In this document: positions 16,852 through 26,665 of the stretch, piece by piece
Position numbering within the stretch: position 1 is the stretch's first letter
Layout of the letters: each line of letters starts with the position of its first letter
Source of the DNA: Brevibacillus sp. SYP-B805
GTDB taxonomy: Bacteria; Bacillota; Bacilli; Brevibacillales; Brevibacillaceae
Length of the DNA: 64,000 bases
Direction of reading: 5' to 3'
Assembly: GCF_011059135.1 (NCBI RefSeq)
Contig: NZ_JAALGD010000004.1
Coordinates: 124,001-188,000 of the forward strand
The notes under the pieces: model-generated
The model's input: only the letters and a program-made list of their open reading frames with translations
Database searches by the model: none
Told to the model about the DNA's origin: nothing
Position numbers and translations under genes: made by a program

Positions 16852-18270
16852 TCACAAAAACCTCCGATGCACCTTCTTCCCGTCATAGGTGAACAATACC
16901 GGCCGATCTTCCACGATCGTCTCCAGATGGACGGATTTGCCCCACAGGGTGTACACGTACGGCATTGTCTTCTCCACATACTTCACGTCCAGCTCCAGCC
17001 CATCGTAATGATGCTTCAGATACAGCTCTCCGGCACGCAGGTAATCGCCGTCCTGGACGGTAAAATACGGGAAACCGCCGTTGATCCGCGATTGTACCAG
17101 CCCGTCGCGCACCTGCTCCCAGGCTTTGTCGGTCACCACCCAGTCGGCTCCCTGCTTGCCGAACATGTAGAGATCCAGCTTGTTGACCAGATCCTCGGTC
17201 AGGTAATTGCGGATGAAACTGGTGTCCGAGTCCAGCTCGCGCACCTCAAATATCTTGGCTCTGCCCTGGCCGGGCTGGCGGCCGAATCGTTCCCGTTCTT
17301 CCTTCGTCGGATTGTCCCACCGCTGTTCGATGTCTTCGAAAATTTTCAACCCCAGGTAGTATGGATTGATGCTGGTGGGGGAGGGCTGGATGACGGAGGC
17401 GTGCAGCTTGGCGAACTCGATCGTCTCGTCTTCCGTCAGTTCCATTTCGCGCAAGATGCGGCAGTGCCAATACGACGCCCAGCCTTCGTTCATGATCTTG
17501 GTCTCCAACTGCGGCCAGAAGTAGAGCATCTCGTCGCGAATGATCGTCAGAATATCGCGCTGCCATTCCTCCAATCCGGTGGCATGCTCCTGGATGAACA
17601 ACAGCAGATCCTTGACCGGCTCCGACGGAAAGCGGCGGGGCGCCTTGCTCTGCCCGTTCTCCGTTTCATCCCGGGTGTCTTCCAGCCGCCACAGGTCGTC
17701 GTAAGGTGTCCGTCTCTTCGCCTTCACCGGCTTTTCTTCCTCTTCCCGCTTCCCGTGCAGCTTCGGCCGCAGGAGGCTCGGGTCGATATGCTCCTGAATA
17801 GACAGGCACGCATCCAGGAAGTTCTCTACCTCCTCCTTGCCGTGTTTGATCTCATACTGCCTGATTCGCTCCGAGCTGGCCGCCATGCTCTCCACCATGT
17901 CCCGGTTGGTATTGGCGAACCGGACATTGTTTTTGAAAAAATCGCAGTGGGCTAGGACATGGGCGACGATCAGCTTGTTCTGGATCAGGCTGTTGCCGTC
18001 CAACAGAAAGGCGTAGCAGGGATTGGAGTTGATCACCAGCTCGTAGATTTTGCTTAAATTCAGGTCATACGACAGCTTCATGCGGTAGAAGGATTTGCCA
18101 AAGCTCCAGTGGGAGAAACGCGTCGGCATGCCGTAGGCGCCGAACGTGTAAATGATGTCGGCCGGGCAGATCTCATAGCGCATGGGGTAAAAATCAAGGC
18201 CGAACCCTTTGGCAATCTCGGTGATCTCGTCAATGGCGCGCTCCAACTGCGCTTGCTCGTCGTGTTTCAT
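16852..18270 (-). CDS. spoVR: Stage V sporulation protein R
   Basis: SpoVR family protein, 472 aa, needed for normal spore cortex formation in B. subtilis; its biochemistry is not settled. Family marks include [23 protein letters not shown], shown here in part as [20 protein letters not shown], then [27 protein letters not shown] and [20 protein letters not shown], and the C-terminal SpoVR-like domain. The length matches the family. The ATG at 18270 follows GGGGGGAAGCC. Upstream, 18271-18480 contains no gene I can see. A damaged duplicate of its 3' third lies at 11094-11425. Confidence 0.95.
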   Translation of the reverse strand: MKHDEQAQLERAIDEITEIAKGFGLDFYPMRYEICPADIIYTFGAYGMPTRFSHWSFGKSFYRMKLSYDLNLSKIYELVINSNPCYAFLLDGNSLIQNKLIVAHVLAHCDFFKNNVRFANTNRDMVESMAASSERIRQYEIKHGKEEVENFLDACLSIQEHIDPSLLRPKLHGKREEEEKPVKAKRRTPYDDLWRLEDTRDETENGQSKAPRRFPSEPVKDLLLFIQEHATGLEEWQRDILTIIRDEMLYFWPQLETKIMNEGWASYWHCRILREMELTEDETIEFAKLHASVIQPSPTSINPYYLGLKIFEDIEQRWDNPTKEERERFGRQPGQGRAKIFEVRELDSDTSFIRNYLTEDLVNKLDLYMFGKQGADWVVTDKAWEQVRDGLVQSRINGGFPYFTVQDGDYLRAGELYLKHHYDGLELDVKYVEKTMPYVYTLWGKSVHLETIVEDRPVLFTYDGKKVHRRFL

Positions 18271-18480
18271 GAAGGCTTCCCCCCGATCAATAGCGTGGAC
18301 CGTGTATCGAGTCTCTTACTATCCATGTATATGGCCGGGGGAAAAAAAGACGACAGGGATTCTCACGTTCCTCGCCCATAGACGGGAGGATGGCCTGGGC
18401 ACTGTACTTGGCGCAAAAATTTTGCCGCGTTCGCTTAGGGACAGCACAACACGGGCATGATGCAGAATCGGGGAAGTTGT

Positions 18481-19816
18481 CTACGGAATCTTTGGAAGCG
18501 AAACCTCCCAATGAGTGGGGTACCACCTTGGGATGCTTTTCAGCTGAAGCGTATAAGTACCTGAGAGGTTGTTCAAATCCGGGAAGCTGAGCGTTTGGCG
18601 CAATTCCCACAGCTTGTTGTCATTTAACCTGGAGATTTCCTCATCTTCCTGATGTTGAATCACAGATTCGTAGACACGCCCCTGCGAATCAACCAATCGC
18701 CATTGGTAAACATGAGGTTCCTTTATCTTACCCGTGATTTCCAGTGTCGCCATGCGGTCCTTTCCGACCTGCTTCATCTGCAGATGAGCAGCGGTGAAGG
18801 TATCCCCTTCATACTCTTGGGTAACTGACCCTTGTTTCAATAACCCGGACAAACTCATCTGCAAATCTGCCGGCTCGACAATCGTGAGTCCATCCAGCAC
18901 AAATCGCAGGTTCTCTCGATGTATCGGGACGAATGTCTCCTGGAACTCCTTCCTCCCTCCATCCACCGGGTCTGTGGTCGAATAGGAAGAGATCACATTC
19001 AGCCAATCATCAACTCCCTCTTTTTGGACCACGACGTTGCCTGCCTGATCCAATATCCGATAAGAGAAGGCATAGTTCCCCAGGAGAAGTTTCCGATCAT
19101 CGTTTGTTCCTTTCATCTGCCTGATCAGATTTTGGATGCGCGTCTCCGCTTCCTTTTTCCAGTCAGTTCCAATCGTTAATCGAATAGCGCTGGGTGAATA
19201 GGAAATTTTCACCAAATCAAACGACAGACCTTTTTCGGCTGTAAATTGTTGACCGATCGGCAACTGCTTCGTGGCGGCCATTGCCTTCTGCATATCGACG
19301 GGAACCGTTACATGCCATTTCCCCTGTTTTGCCGGATGGTTCACGGATGAGATGGCGGAAATCTCAAAATGGACGATTGCCTGCTCTGCTGCCTTGGATA
19401 AGACAAATTGGTAATACCCGTATTCATCCCCCTTGTAGAATCGATACGGCCATTCCGCCAGCTTTTGTCCTTGAGCATCGGTCACATACATTTTTCCGTG
19501 AAGATAGTCCGCCGATCTTGTGCCATCTTCCCTTTCGACGTAATAGCTGAGCATCAGCCTGTTGGGATCGGCAAAAAGACGAGATCCACGCCGCAAACGT
19601 AGGGGAGACATAACTGCCAACAGAACCGACAATCACCATCAAGGCCACCATGGCGAGTGCAAGGATGTTTCGTTGGGGAAATGTTCGCGAGGCAGGTACG
19701 TTCTGTGACAGGATCGTTTCTTCTTCCAGCCTGATGCGCATTTTCTCTTTAAATTGTTGTCGTTCAAAGGGCGGCTCCTTAAATAGATGCTTTCCATTCT
19801 GCAGCAGCTTCTCCAT
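18481..19816 (-). pseudogene. Frameshifted anti-sigma (DUF4179-type) membrane protein gene
   Basis: Two reading frames together make a typical sigma-linked membrane protein. The N-terminal part (start ATG 19816 behind GGGAGGG) has a cytoplasmic arm and a membrane helix ILALAMVALMVIVGSVGSYV, then reads PTFAAWISSF. The reading then has to jump frame at a run of five T (near 19577) to continue as ADPNRLMLSYYVEREDG and run through an extracytoplasmic domain of about 360 residues to KIP and stop. Losing one T would restore the frame, so this is a single-base mutation or an assembly or sequencing slip. It overlaps the sigma remnant upstream, as in intact ECF operons. Confidence 0.7.
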
Positions 19817-19916
19817 GTTCATCCCTCCCAATCAGACGTTTCAGCTTTTCCCTCCCGCGGGCTAACCTTGATTTGACGGTTCCTTTGGGAATCGCCAGGA
19901 TGTGCGCGATTTCAAC
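19779..19916 (-). pseudogene. C-terminal remnant of an ECF sigma factor (region 4 end)
   Basis: About 45 residues reading VEIAHILAIPKGTVKSRLAR then GREKLKRLIGRDEHGEAA match the helix-turn-helix of sigma region 4 (usual form EIAEILGIPKGTVKSRL). The first half of region 4 and all of region 2 are missing; upstream sequence to 20088 shows no further sigma homology. It overlaps the start of the anti-sigma-like gene, as a real sigma gene would. It is complementary to the region-2-only remnant at 7156-7416, but the breakpoints do not coincide. Confidence 0.75.
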
Positions 19917-20151
19917 TCCTCCCTGTTCCCATTTCACCTGTACTATGCCGTTCATTGGCGCTTGGTTCCGTTTTCTGCAAAATTTTACTTCTTCCCTTCC
20001 CCCATTGATACGATTGCATGAAAAAAAGCTGCCGCTCTTCTTTCGGCAACCCGGGGCAGGCGATATGCATATCGGCTTGTTTCGATGAACGAACAGATCG
20101 GTTACAATAGGAGCGTACATACTTGGACTCAAGGAAAAGGAGGTTATTGCC

Positions 20152-20526
20152 GTGCGTGTCTTGTTGCTGTTAGGCAGCCTGAGCGGATTCCTTTCTGTGG
20201 CGCTCGGCGCATTTGCGGCTCACGGGCTGAAGCCCAGGCTTTCCGAATACCAGCTCTCCATCTTCCAAACCGGCGTTCACTATCAGGCGATTCACGCGAT
20301 TGCCCTGATTCTTGCAGCCATTCTGCTGAAGGTGACCCCTGCCGGCTCCGCCCTCCATTGGGCCGGTTGGTGCTTTTTTGCGGGAATCCTGTTCTTTTCG
20401 GGCAGTCTGTATGCCCTCGCCCTGACCGGGATCAAGGTGCTGGGCGCGATCACGCCGATCGGCGGCGTTCTGTTCCTCGCGGGGTGGCTGCTGCTGGCCT
20501 ACCACGCCTGGACACAGGTATCGTAG
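20152..20526 (+). CDS. DUF423 (YwdK-like) membrane protein
   Basis: 124-residue membrane protein with four helices, of the DUF423 family found in most bacteria. Family marks are LSVALGAFAAHGLK, FQTGVHYQAIHAIAL and FFSGSLYALALTG, and the C-terminal TPIGGVLFLAGW. The function is unknown. The GTG at 20152 is supported by AAGGAGG eight bases upstream. It is followed after 65 bp by the acetyltransferase gene in the same direction and may share its transcript. Confidence 0.9.
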   Translation: MRVLLLLGSLSGFLSVALGAFAAHGLKPRLSEYQLSIFQTGVHYQAIHAIALILAAILLKVTPAGSALHWAGWCFFAGILFFSGSLYALALTGIKVLGAITPIGGVLFLAGWLLLAYHAWTQVS

Positions 20527-20591
20527 CGAGGCAAGGCGGAGAAGGGTTGGAATCAAAGAAAGGGAAAACGCATGTAACGGGAGGGGTCGCA

Positions 20592-21446
20592 TTGAAAGAG
20601 ATACCTGCATGGGCACACGGTTATCTGGAACTGATGGGGTTGACCGCCCAACCAGCCACCTATGCCTTCCTGTCGGCCATATGTCGTGCCCATCTGCACA
20701 CGTTCGCTTTTGAAAACATCAGCAAGCTGCTGTATTATCGGGACCGGCAGCAAAACGGCTTCGTGATCCCGCCTGTGGAGGTATTTGTGGAGCAGCGTGC
20801 CCGTCATCACTTCGGCGGCACCTGCTTTACGCTGAACTCCCGCCTGCATCAGCTGCTGGCGGCGCTGGGATTCGACGCCCGGCTGGTGAAGCTGGGGAAA
20901 GACCATATGGGGATCGTCGTTGAAGTGCCGGAGTTCCCCGGCGAAAGGCTCTATGTGGATTGCGGAGCAGCGGCCCCCTTTTTCCGGCCGGTACGGTTCG
21001 AACGGGAGGAAGCTGATGTGGCCGCGTTCGGCACAGATGAAGTGCGGATTGTTCCCGACCAAGAGGAACCGGGACAATACCGGTTCATCCGCTATCGGAG
21101 GGGCGAGATTGTCAGCCAGGAATGGACGTTTTCTCCCGACCAGGGGCGGTCGTTCGCCGAATTTGAACCCATCATTGAGGAATCAAACCGGCCGGGCACC
21201 TTCTTCATGTCCAGCCTGCGCTGCCAGCTCTGGCAAACCCAATACAACCGGTCGATCTCCCTTGTGAACAACATGCTGACGATTCGTACGGCAGATGGGG
21301 AGGAGCACAAGCAAACCCTGCAGAGCATCGAAGAAATCGAAGGCGTTCTGGCGGATGAGTTTGGGCTGCCGCTGCTGCCGGTACGGGAAGCAGTGGAGGT
21401 GCTGGCGTCATTAGGGACGGATATTTTTGCCGACGAGAAGAAATGA
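20592..21446 (+). CDS. nat: Arylamine N-acetyltransferase
   Basis: Acetyl-CoA:arylamine N-acetyltransferase, 284 aa, which transfers acetyl groups to aromatic amines or hydrazines. The catalytic triad is visible: Cys78 in HHFGGTCFTLN, His105 in LGKDHMG and Asp123 in LYVDCG. The N-terminal pattern HLHTFAFENISKLL is also typical. The frame stays open far upstream through the DUF423 gene, but the TTG at 20592 behind GGGAGGGG gives the normal family length and start (MKEIPAWAHGYLELM). Confidence 0.93.
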   Translation: MKEIPAWAHGYLELMGLTAQPATYAFLSAICRAHLHTFAFENISKLLYYRDRQQNGFVIPPVEVFVEQRARHHFGGTCFTLNSRLHQLLAALGFDARLVKLGKDHMGIVVEVPEFPGERLYVDCGAAAPFFRPVRFEREEADVAAFGTDEVRIVPDQEEPGQYRFIRYRRGEIVSQEWTFSPDQGRSFAEFEPIIEESNRPGTFFMSSLRCQLWQTQYNRSISLVNNMLTIRTADGEEHKQTLQSIEEIEGVLADEFGLPLLPVREAVEVLASLGTDIFADEKK

Positions 21447-21467
21447 ACCCCGAAAAGGAAGGCGCGT

Positions 21468-21875
21468 TTACATTTTTTTGATCGTCTTGGAGAGAACCGG
21501 TTTCGGGATTACGTTCTGACGCTCTTCTGTCAAGGCAAGGTAGGTGGAGACGGCCAGCAGGATGAGGTCAAATTCGTAGCCGGCCGTTTCCCCGTTTCCC
21601 AACAGTCCGAAGGCAAACTTCACCTTCACGATGGCCCCCGCCATAATCACCGCAAAGGCAGCCGCCACGTAGCGGACGCCCCACCCGACCATCATCGCGA
21701 TCCCGCCGATGAGTTCAACACCGGCCACCGCATAGGCGAGCACCCCGGGAAGGCCCAGGTGCTGAAAATGCTCGGCCACCTGCTCCAGACCCGTCCGCCA
21801 TTTGGCCGCGCCATGGGCGAAAAAAATCAGGCCGAGCACATTTCGCAGGATCAGAACAGCAACCATTCGGCGCAT
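21468..21875 (-). CDS. DoxX family membrane protein
   Basis: Four-helix membrane protein, 135 aa, of the DoxX/SURF4-like family. It shows the family pattern LGLIFFAHGAAKWRTG near the N-terminus and AGVELIGGIAMMVGW in helix 2. Bacillus relatives have been linked to thiol/redox stress, but no reaction can be assigned. The ATG at 21875 follows AAGGAGGGGG. It is convergent with the acetyltransferase gene. Confidence 0.88.
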   Translation of the reverse strand: MRRMVAVLILRNVLGLIFFAHGAAKWRTGLEQVAEHFQHLGLPGVLAYAVAGVELIGGIAMMVGWGVRYVAAAFAVIMAGAIVKVKFAFGLLGNGETAGYEFDLILLAVSTYLALTEERQNVIPKPVLSKTIKKM

Positions 21876-21948
21876 GACAACCCCCTCCTTGTCCTTTAGT
21901 AGTACCGTATGCGGACAAGGGGAAGAAGATGCGCCGAAAACCCCTCTC

Positions 21949-23727
21949 TTACGATGCCGTCAAGCGCAGGAATTCCTCAATGTCTGCCACGGCCAGATCG
22001 ACCGCCGACTGCCAGAACTCCGTCTTGGCGATATCCACTCCCAAATGGCGTTTGGCCAATTCTTCCACCGTCAGCCGACCCGTGTCGCGCAGGAGCGCCA
22101 CGTATTTTTCCTCGAAAGCCGCCCCTTCCTCCAGGCTGCGGGCATACAGACTCAGGCTGAACAGATAGCCGAATGTATACGGAAAGTTGTAAAACGGATA
22201 ACTTGTGATGTAGAAATGGAGCTTGGATGCCCAGAAGTGCGGTTCATAGGCGGCCAGCGCATCGCAAAACGCGGTCCTTTGGGCCTCTTCCATCAACTGG
22301 TTCAGGCGGGCGACGGCGACCAGCCCGTTTTTGCGTTCCTCGTAGAAGCGGCGCTCGAAGAGATAACGGGCCTGAATGTTCATGAAGTACGCGACGGTCT
22401 GCTGCACCTTGTCTTCCAGCAGGGCGATCCGTTCCTCCCGAGTGGCCGCCTGCTTGACCGAGGCGTCCGCCACGATCATCTCGGCAAAGGTGGAGGCCGT
22501 CTCCGCCACGTTCATCGCATAGTTCTGGGCCATCGGCGGCAGGCCGCTCATCACATGCTGGTGGAAGGCGTGGCCCAGCTCATGAGCCAGCGTGGATACA
22601 TTGGAGGCATTGCCCGCATATGTCATGAAAATGCGCGACTGCCCGCTCACAGGAAAACTGGTGCAGAAGCCGCCGGGACGTTTGCCGGGGCGATCCTCCG
22701 CTTCCACCCAGCCTTCGGCGAATGCCGTGGCTGCCAGTTCGCGCAGCTTCGGACTGAAGCGGCCGAAGTGCTCCAGGATAAAGGCCGCCGCTTCCTCATA
22801 AGGGATGTGTCTGCTCACGCTGCCGATGGGCGCGGCGACATCAAACCAGCTGAGCTTCTCCACGCCCAGGAGCTTCGCTTTCCGCTGCAAATAGGCGACC
22901 AGCCGGTCCTTGCGCCGATCGATCGCTTCCCACATGGCATTCAGGGTCTGTTCGGTCATCCGGTTCAGATCCAACGGCTCCCTGATCACCGACTCCCAAC
23001 CGCGGTGACGGTACAACTGCAGGCGGTATCCTCCGAGATGATTAAGCGCCTGGGCGCACAGATCCGCTTCCTTCGCCCATGCTTCCGTCCATTTGGCAAA
23101 CACGCGCGCCCGCACGTCACGGTCAGGATGATGCATCAGGTTGGCCGCCTGCCCGACCGACAGCTGCTGAACCTTGCCGTCATGCTCCACTTCCACCGTG
23201 ATGCGTCCAACCACCACATTGTACAGATCCTGCCAGCCGTGATACCCGTCCACGGCCAAATCGTTGGCCAGCACCTCCACATCGGGCGGCAGCTTTTCCT
23301 TGGCCCGTCTGCGGCGTTCCTCCAGCGGAAAGGCGATCGGCACATGCGCATCCCTCTGCAACAGCGCCTGCCATTCCGCGTCGGGAATCCGCAGCAGCTG
23401 CTCTTCCCACTTGGTCAGCGCGGAATGAAAGGCCGCCCCGATCGTTTTCACCCGGCCGCTGGCAAGTACGGCATTTTCATCCTTCACGTTTTGGGCGGAC
23501 AGACATGACGCAAACGATCCCGCCTGCTTCAGGCGAACCGCGATGTGCTGAATCTCGGCGATCAAGGCGCTCTGCGTGTCGAGGTCTGTTTTCCCCTGCG
23601 CGATCCCTTCGCGCAGCTTGGCAATATCCTTTTCCAATTGATCCAGATAGGCGGCGAAAGCTGGCGACGTGCTTCCTCCGGCGAAAAATACATCCAGATC
23701 CCAGGTTTGCGGCAACTGTTTTTCCAT
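21949..23727 (-). CDS. M3-family oligoendopeptidase (PepF-like)
   Basis: Cytosolic zinc metallopeptidase that cuts short peptides, 592 aa. The zinc site HELGHAFHQH is followed about 25 residues later by NVAETASTFAE, which supplies the third ligand. The substrate-binding FYNFPYTFGYLFSLSLYA lies near the C-terminus. The ATG at 23727 follows GGGGAGGG and gives the usual M3B length; the longer open frame upstream runs antisense-like through the next gene and is not used. Confidence 0.94.
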   Translation of the reverse strand: MEKQLPQTWDLDVFFAGGSTSPAFAAYLDQLEKDIAKLREGIAQGKTDLDTQSALIAEIQHIAVRLKQAGSFASCLSAQNVKDENAVLASGRVKTIGAAFHSALTKWEEQLLRIPDAEWQALLQRDAHVPIAFPLEERRRRAKEKLPPDVEVLANDLAVDGYHGWQDLYNVVVGRITVEVEHDGKVQQLSVGQAANLMHHPDRDVRARVFAKWTEAWAKEADLCAQALNHLGGYRLQLYRHRGWESVIREPLDLNRMTEQTLNAMWEAIDRRKDRLVAYLQRKAKLLGVEKLSWFDVAAPIGSVSRHIPYEEAAAFILEHFGRFSPKLRELAATAFAEGWVEAEDRPGKRPGGFCTSFPVSGQSRIFMTYAGNASNVSTLAHELGHAFHQHVMSGLPPMAQNYAMNVAETASTFAEMIVADASVKQAATREERIALLEDKVQQTVAYFMNIQARYLFERRFYEERKNGLVAVARLNQLMEEAQRTAFCDALAAYEPHFWASKLHFYITSYPFYNFPYTFGYLFSLSLYARSLEEGAAFEEKYVALLRDTGRLTVEELAKRHLGVDIAKTEFWQSAVDLAVADIEEFLRLTAS

Positions 23728-23770
23728 GATATCCCTCCCCAGGCCCATTGTACCCCATCGGGAATACAGG

Positions 23771-23797
23771 AAAAAGACCGGACATGGCGTCCGGTCC
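23771..23797 (-). terminator. Intrinsic terminator between the EamA gene and pepF
   Basis: Eight-bp stem GACCGGAC/GTCCGGTC followed on the minus strand by TTTTT. It should end transcription of the EamA gene, so the peptidase gene needs its own promoter. Confidence 0.8.
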
Positions 23798-23813
23798 CTG
23801 GGGTGCGGGAGTG

Positions 23814-24680
23814 TCACACCCCGCGTTCCCGCCTCTTCGCCAGCTCCGGCAGGGCGATGCCGGCGAGAATAACGGCCACCCCCGCCCACTGCAGCAGGCT
23901 GACATGCTCCCTCAGCACAAAGCGCGACATGAAGACGGCTGTGGGCAGCTCCGCCGAACCGAGAATGATGGCGAGCGTCGCCCCGATGCGCGGGGTGCCG
24001 AAGGTGAAGCAAAGAATCGAGATCACCACAAAAACGGCCAGCAGGAGGCCATAGATCCACAGCCCGTTTCCCAATGCGCCGTTGACCAGAAAACGCGGGG
24101 GAAACAGGAGAAACGTCGTCAGGAGCGACCCTGTCATCGAAACCGCGTTGCGGGACCAGGCGCTTGCATGCAGCGCCACCCGGCCGCTTGCCGTGATGAA
24201 CAGCGCATAGGAGACCGCCGCCAACAGTCCCAGGACGATGCCCCACCAGGAGAACCGCTGCGCGGTCTCGGTCACACCGGAGGCAAACAGCGTGCCGACC
24301 AGCAGCAGCCCGAGCGCCGCCAGCTTCACGCCCTCCGGCTTTTTTCCCGTCCGCACGGCTTCCAGCAGCATCCCGATCCACGTGAATTGGAACAGCAGGA
24401 TGATGGCAAACGAAGCCGTGACATACTGCAGAGCGGAATAGTAAAAGACCCCGGTCAAGCCGGCGCACATGCCAACGGCAAGCAGCGGCGGCCAGTCTTT
24501 CCGCCCCGCCTTTACTCCGCCCGCTCCCCACGCGAGCAGCCAGGAGATCGCCGTGCCAAACAGCAGCTGGCAGCCCGCCACCTCATCGACCGTAAACCCG
24601 GCATCGTAGGCAAACTTCACGATCGTGGAGAGAACCCCGTAGCTGCAGGCTCCCAGGAAAACAAGGATGCTCCATCCCAT
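23814..24680 (-). CDS. EamA/DMT-superfamily transporter
   Basis: Ten-helix membrane protein (288 aa) with two EamA repeats, residues about 4-135 and 148-280. The second repeat has the usual ILGSAELPTAVFMSRFVLRE end. DMT proteins export amino acids, nucleotides or drugs; the substrate is not apparent. The ATG at 24680 is the natural start: the protein begins directly with the first helix (MGWSILVFLGACSYG). It stands alone between the FAH-type gene and a terminator. Confidence 0.9.
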   Translation of the reverse strand: MGWSILVFLGACSYGVLSTIVKFAYDAGFTVDEVAGCQLLFGTAISWLLAWGAGGVKAGRKDWPPLLAVGMCAGLTGVFYYSALQYVTASFAIILLFQFTWIGMLLEAVRTGKKPEGVKLAALGLLLVGTLFASGVTETAQRFSWWGIVLGLLAAVSYALFITASGRVALHASAWSRNAVSMTGSLLTTFLLFPPRFLVNGALGNGLWIYGLLLAVFVVISILCFTFGTPRIGATLAIILGSAELPTAVFMSRFVLREHVSLLQWAGVAVILAGIALPELAKRRERGV

Positions 24681-24774
24681 TCAAACCGTCTCCATTTCGT
24701 CAATACAGCGATAGGGCAAAAACCTCCTCTACCTTATCATGTACGACAAGACGGATGCAATGATGCGGATGCGC

Positions 24775-25668
24775 CTACTCGGTCTCTCTCCACATGCGGT
24801 TGCGCAGTTGGCCCAGCTTCTCGATCTCGACGATCACGTCATCCCCATCCTGCAGCCACACCTGTTTCTCCTTCGGATAGCCCATGATCACGCCGGCGGG
24901 CGTCCCCGTCAGGATGATGTCCCCCGGTTCCAGCGTCAGATGGTGAGAGATGTAGCTGATCAGTTCGTCGCAGGGGAATACCATGTCCGACGTATGGGAG
25001 TGCTGCCGTATCTCCCCGTTGACGTACGCTTTGATCGCAAGGTCGTTCGGGTTGCCCACTTCGTCTGCCGTGACGAGATAAGGCCCCAGCGGACAGAAGC
25101 CGTCGCAGCTTTTTCCCAGCAGCCATTGGTGGGTGCGGAACTGCAGGTCGCGGGCGGACAGATCGTTTGCATTGCAGTAGCCCGCCACATAGGACAAGGC
25201 TTCTTCCCTTGCCACCCGCTTCGCTCTCTGCCCTATCACGATTGCCAGCTCCGCCTCGTAATCCACCTGCTGCGACTCGCGGGGCAGCACGATCTCCTCC
25301 CCGTGTGCCGCAACCGCATTGGCAAATTTGTTGAACAGGATGGGATATTCGGGCACCGGCATGTTTGATTCCGCAGCGTGTTTGCGGTAGTTGAGACCGA
25401 TGCAGATGATCTTGCCCGTGCCGGGTACACAGGGGCCGAACTGCAGCGCATCTTCGTCCAGGAAAAGCTGGTCGTCCCCCGTTTCCACCAGGCGCTGCAC
25501 ATGAGCGGCCAACGCTTGAAATGCCAATTTTCCGCCTTTTAGCAATTGTGAGACGGATTGTGGGACGGCCGAGTCCGCGCCGGCAGATTCCAGGATGTCC
25601 AGCACGCCCCGATCCGTTTTCACCCCGAGCTGCAGGCCGCTTTCCGTCCGAAACGTCAATAGCTTCAT
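24775..25668 (-). CDS. Fumarylacetoacetate hydrolase (FAH) family protein
   Basis: Metal-dependent C-C hydrolase, isomerase or decarboxylase of the FAH family, 297 aa, most like acylpyruvase or 2-hydroxyhepta-dienedioate isomerase types. It has GLNYRKHAAE, the metal-ligand motif DYEAELAIVIG (Glu-x-Glu), LSARDLQ, and the C-terminal LEPGDIILTGTPAGV. The ATG at 25668 follows GGAGAAGAGC; an open upstream extension is rejected because it is low-complexity and covers the repeat region. The exact substrate is unknown. Confidence 0.92.
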   Translation of the reverse strand: MKLLTFRTESGLQLGVKTDRGVLDILESAGADSAVPQSVSQLLKGGKLAFQALAAHVQRLVETGDDQLFLDEDALQFGPCVPGTGKIICIGLNYRKHAAESNMPVPEYPILFNKFANAVAAHGEEIVLPRESQQVDYEAELAIVIGQRAKRVAREEALSYVAGYCNANDLSARDLQFRTHQWLLGKSCDGFCPLGPYLVTADEVGNPNDLAIKAYVNGEIRQHSHTSDMVFPCDELISYISHHLTLEPGDIILTGTPAGVIMGYPKEKQVWLQDGDDVIVEIEKLGQLRNRMWRETE

Positions 25669-25759
25669 TCTGCTCTTCTCCTTTTTTCTTCGACTTCGTT
25701 GAGCCCATTTTACCAAAAAAGACGCCCATGGATACAGAGCGGAGCATGCAGACATCCAC

Positions 25760-25920
25760 CCCGCCGACTTGAGCGAACGCTCCACCCAATCGGCGATAGC
25801 TACCGCTGCGCCGAGTGGGGCGCGCTCTGTGCCGAGTGGGGCCCCTTCTGGCGTCGGCGGGGGCCCCAACCTTTCTCACGTCGCTTTATCGCTTAAAAGA
25901 GTTTAAACTTTCCGTTATAC
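25760..25920 (+). repeat. Dispersed repeat family B, copy 1 (with internal insert)
   Basis: Shares CCCCGCCGACTTGAGC...ACGCT at its start and GGGGGCCCCAACCTTTCT plus TTTATCGCTT and CGTTATAC further on with the copy at 42042-42135. Between these parts this copy carries about 64 extra bases with a tandem GCCGAGTGGGG. No gene is visible in 25669-25939 apart from this element. A GGGACG/CGTCCC hairpin follows at 25932. Confidence 0.7.
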
Positions 25921-25939
25921 ACATGAAATCAGGGACGCC

Positions 25940-26500
25940 CTACACGGACGTCCCTTTTGCTTTTTGCCGCTCCCGAAAGCGGCGCACTTTCAGCAGATTG
26001 CCGCACATTTTGTCATCGCACCACCGGCGGACCCGGTTGCGGCTTTCATCGAAAAACACCCAGCGGCAGTCGTCATTGTCACAGATCTTCAACCGGCGCA
26101 GATCCTCTTCCGCCAGCAGCCTGGCGAACGATTCCGCGATCCGTCCGATCACATCCGGCCAGCCCTTTGCGAACACCACCTGTTCCAGCCGGAAACCGTC
26201 TGCGGTGACCGCAAGCCGCGGATGGGACAGCGCGTGCTCCAAGGCACGGTTCAGCGCATCGAGATCCTTCCGCTCCGGCGGTCTTTCGGCAGCGACCGCC
26301 TCCACCACCGCCCGCATGTGGGCCCGCAGGTTCTGCAAGGCAGACAGGGTATCCGCATCCGGCGGGTACTGCGCCTCCAATCCCCACTGCTCACAAAAAC
26401 GCTCCCACCATTCCGGCTTCAACAGCCGGTCTTCACGCCGTCCGGATCCGCGCCAGTCGCGCCAGTCACTGTTTAAAAAATCGATGCACAACAATTCCAC
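25940..26500 (-). CDS. CGNR zinc-finger transcriptional regulator
   Basis: 186-residue protein with an alpha-helical N-terminal ABATE-like stress-sensing domain and a C-terminal CGNR zinc finger: ICDNDDCRWVFFDESRNRVR, then WCDDKMCGNLLKVRRFRER. The four zinc cysteines and the CGN signature are present. Proteins of this family are putative DNA-binding regulators. The GTG at 26500 follows GGAGTGAGAG and no ATG offers a better start. It is divergent from the DinB-family gene. Confidence 0.88.
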   Translation of the reverse strand: MELLCIDFLNSDWRDWRGSGRREDRLLKPEWWERFCEQWGLEAQYPPDADTLSALQNLRAHMRAVVEAVAAERPPERKDLDALNRALEHALSHPRLAVTADGFRLEQVVFAKGWPDVIGRIAESFARLLAEEDLRRLKICDNDDCRWVFFDESRNRVRRWCDDKMCGNLLKVRRFRERQKAKGTSV

Positions 26501-26665
26501 CGTCTCTCACTCCTGCGCCATCTTGACCATATCATCCAGCATATGGTAAATTGATTGTAACCATCATATGAGAAATAGCAAGTTACATTCTGTTCTCTCT
26601 TTTCTATACTATAATAACGCACAATCGCAAAAATGATAGTTACAAGCAGAAGGAGGCGACCAAAC

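Noticed and set aside
18271-18480. Sporulation (sigma-E or sigma-K type) promoter for spoVR
   Set aside because: A CATATACAT sequence lies about 60 bp upstream but has no convincing -35 partner, so I do not list it.
20030-20048. Hairpin TGCCG/CGGCA with a minus-strand T-run upstream of the DUF423 gene
   Set aside because: The stem has only five bp and no gene upstream on that strand would use it.
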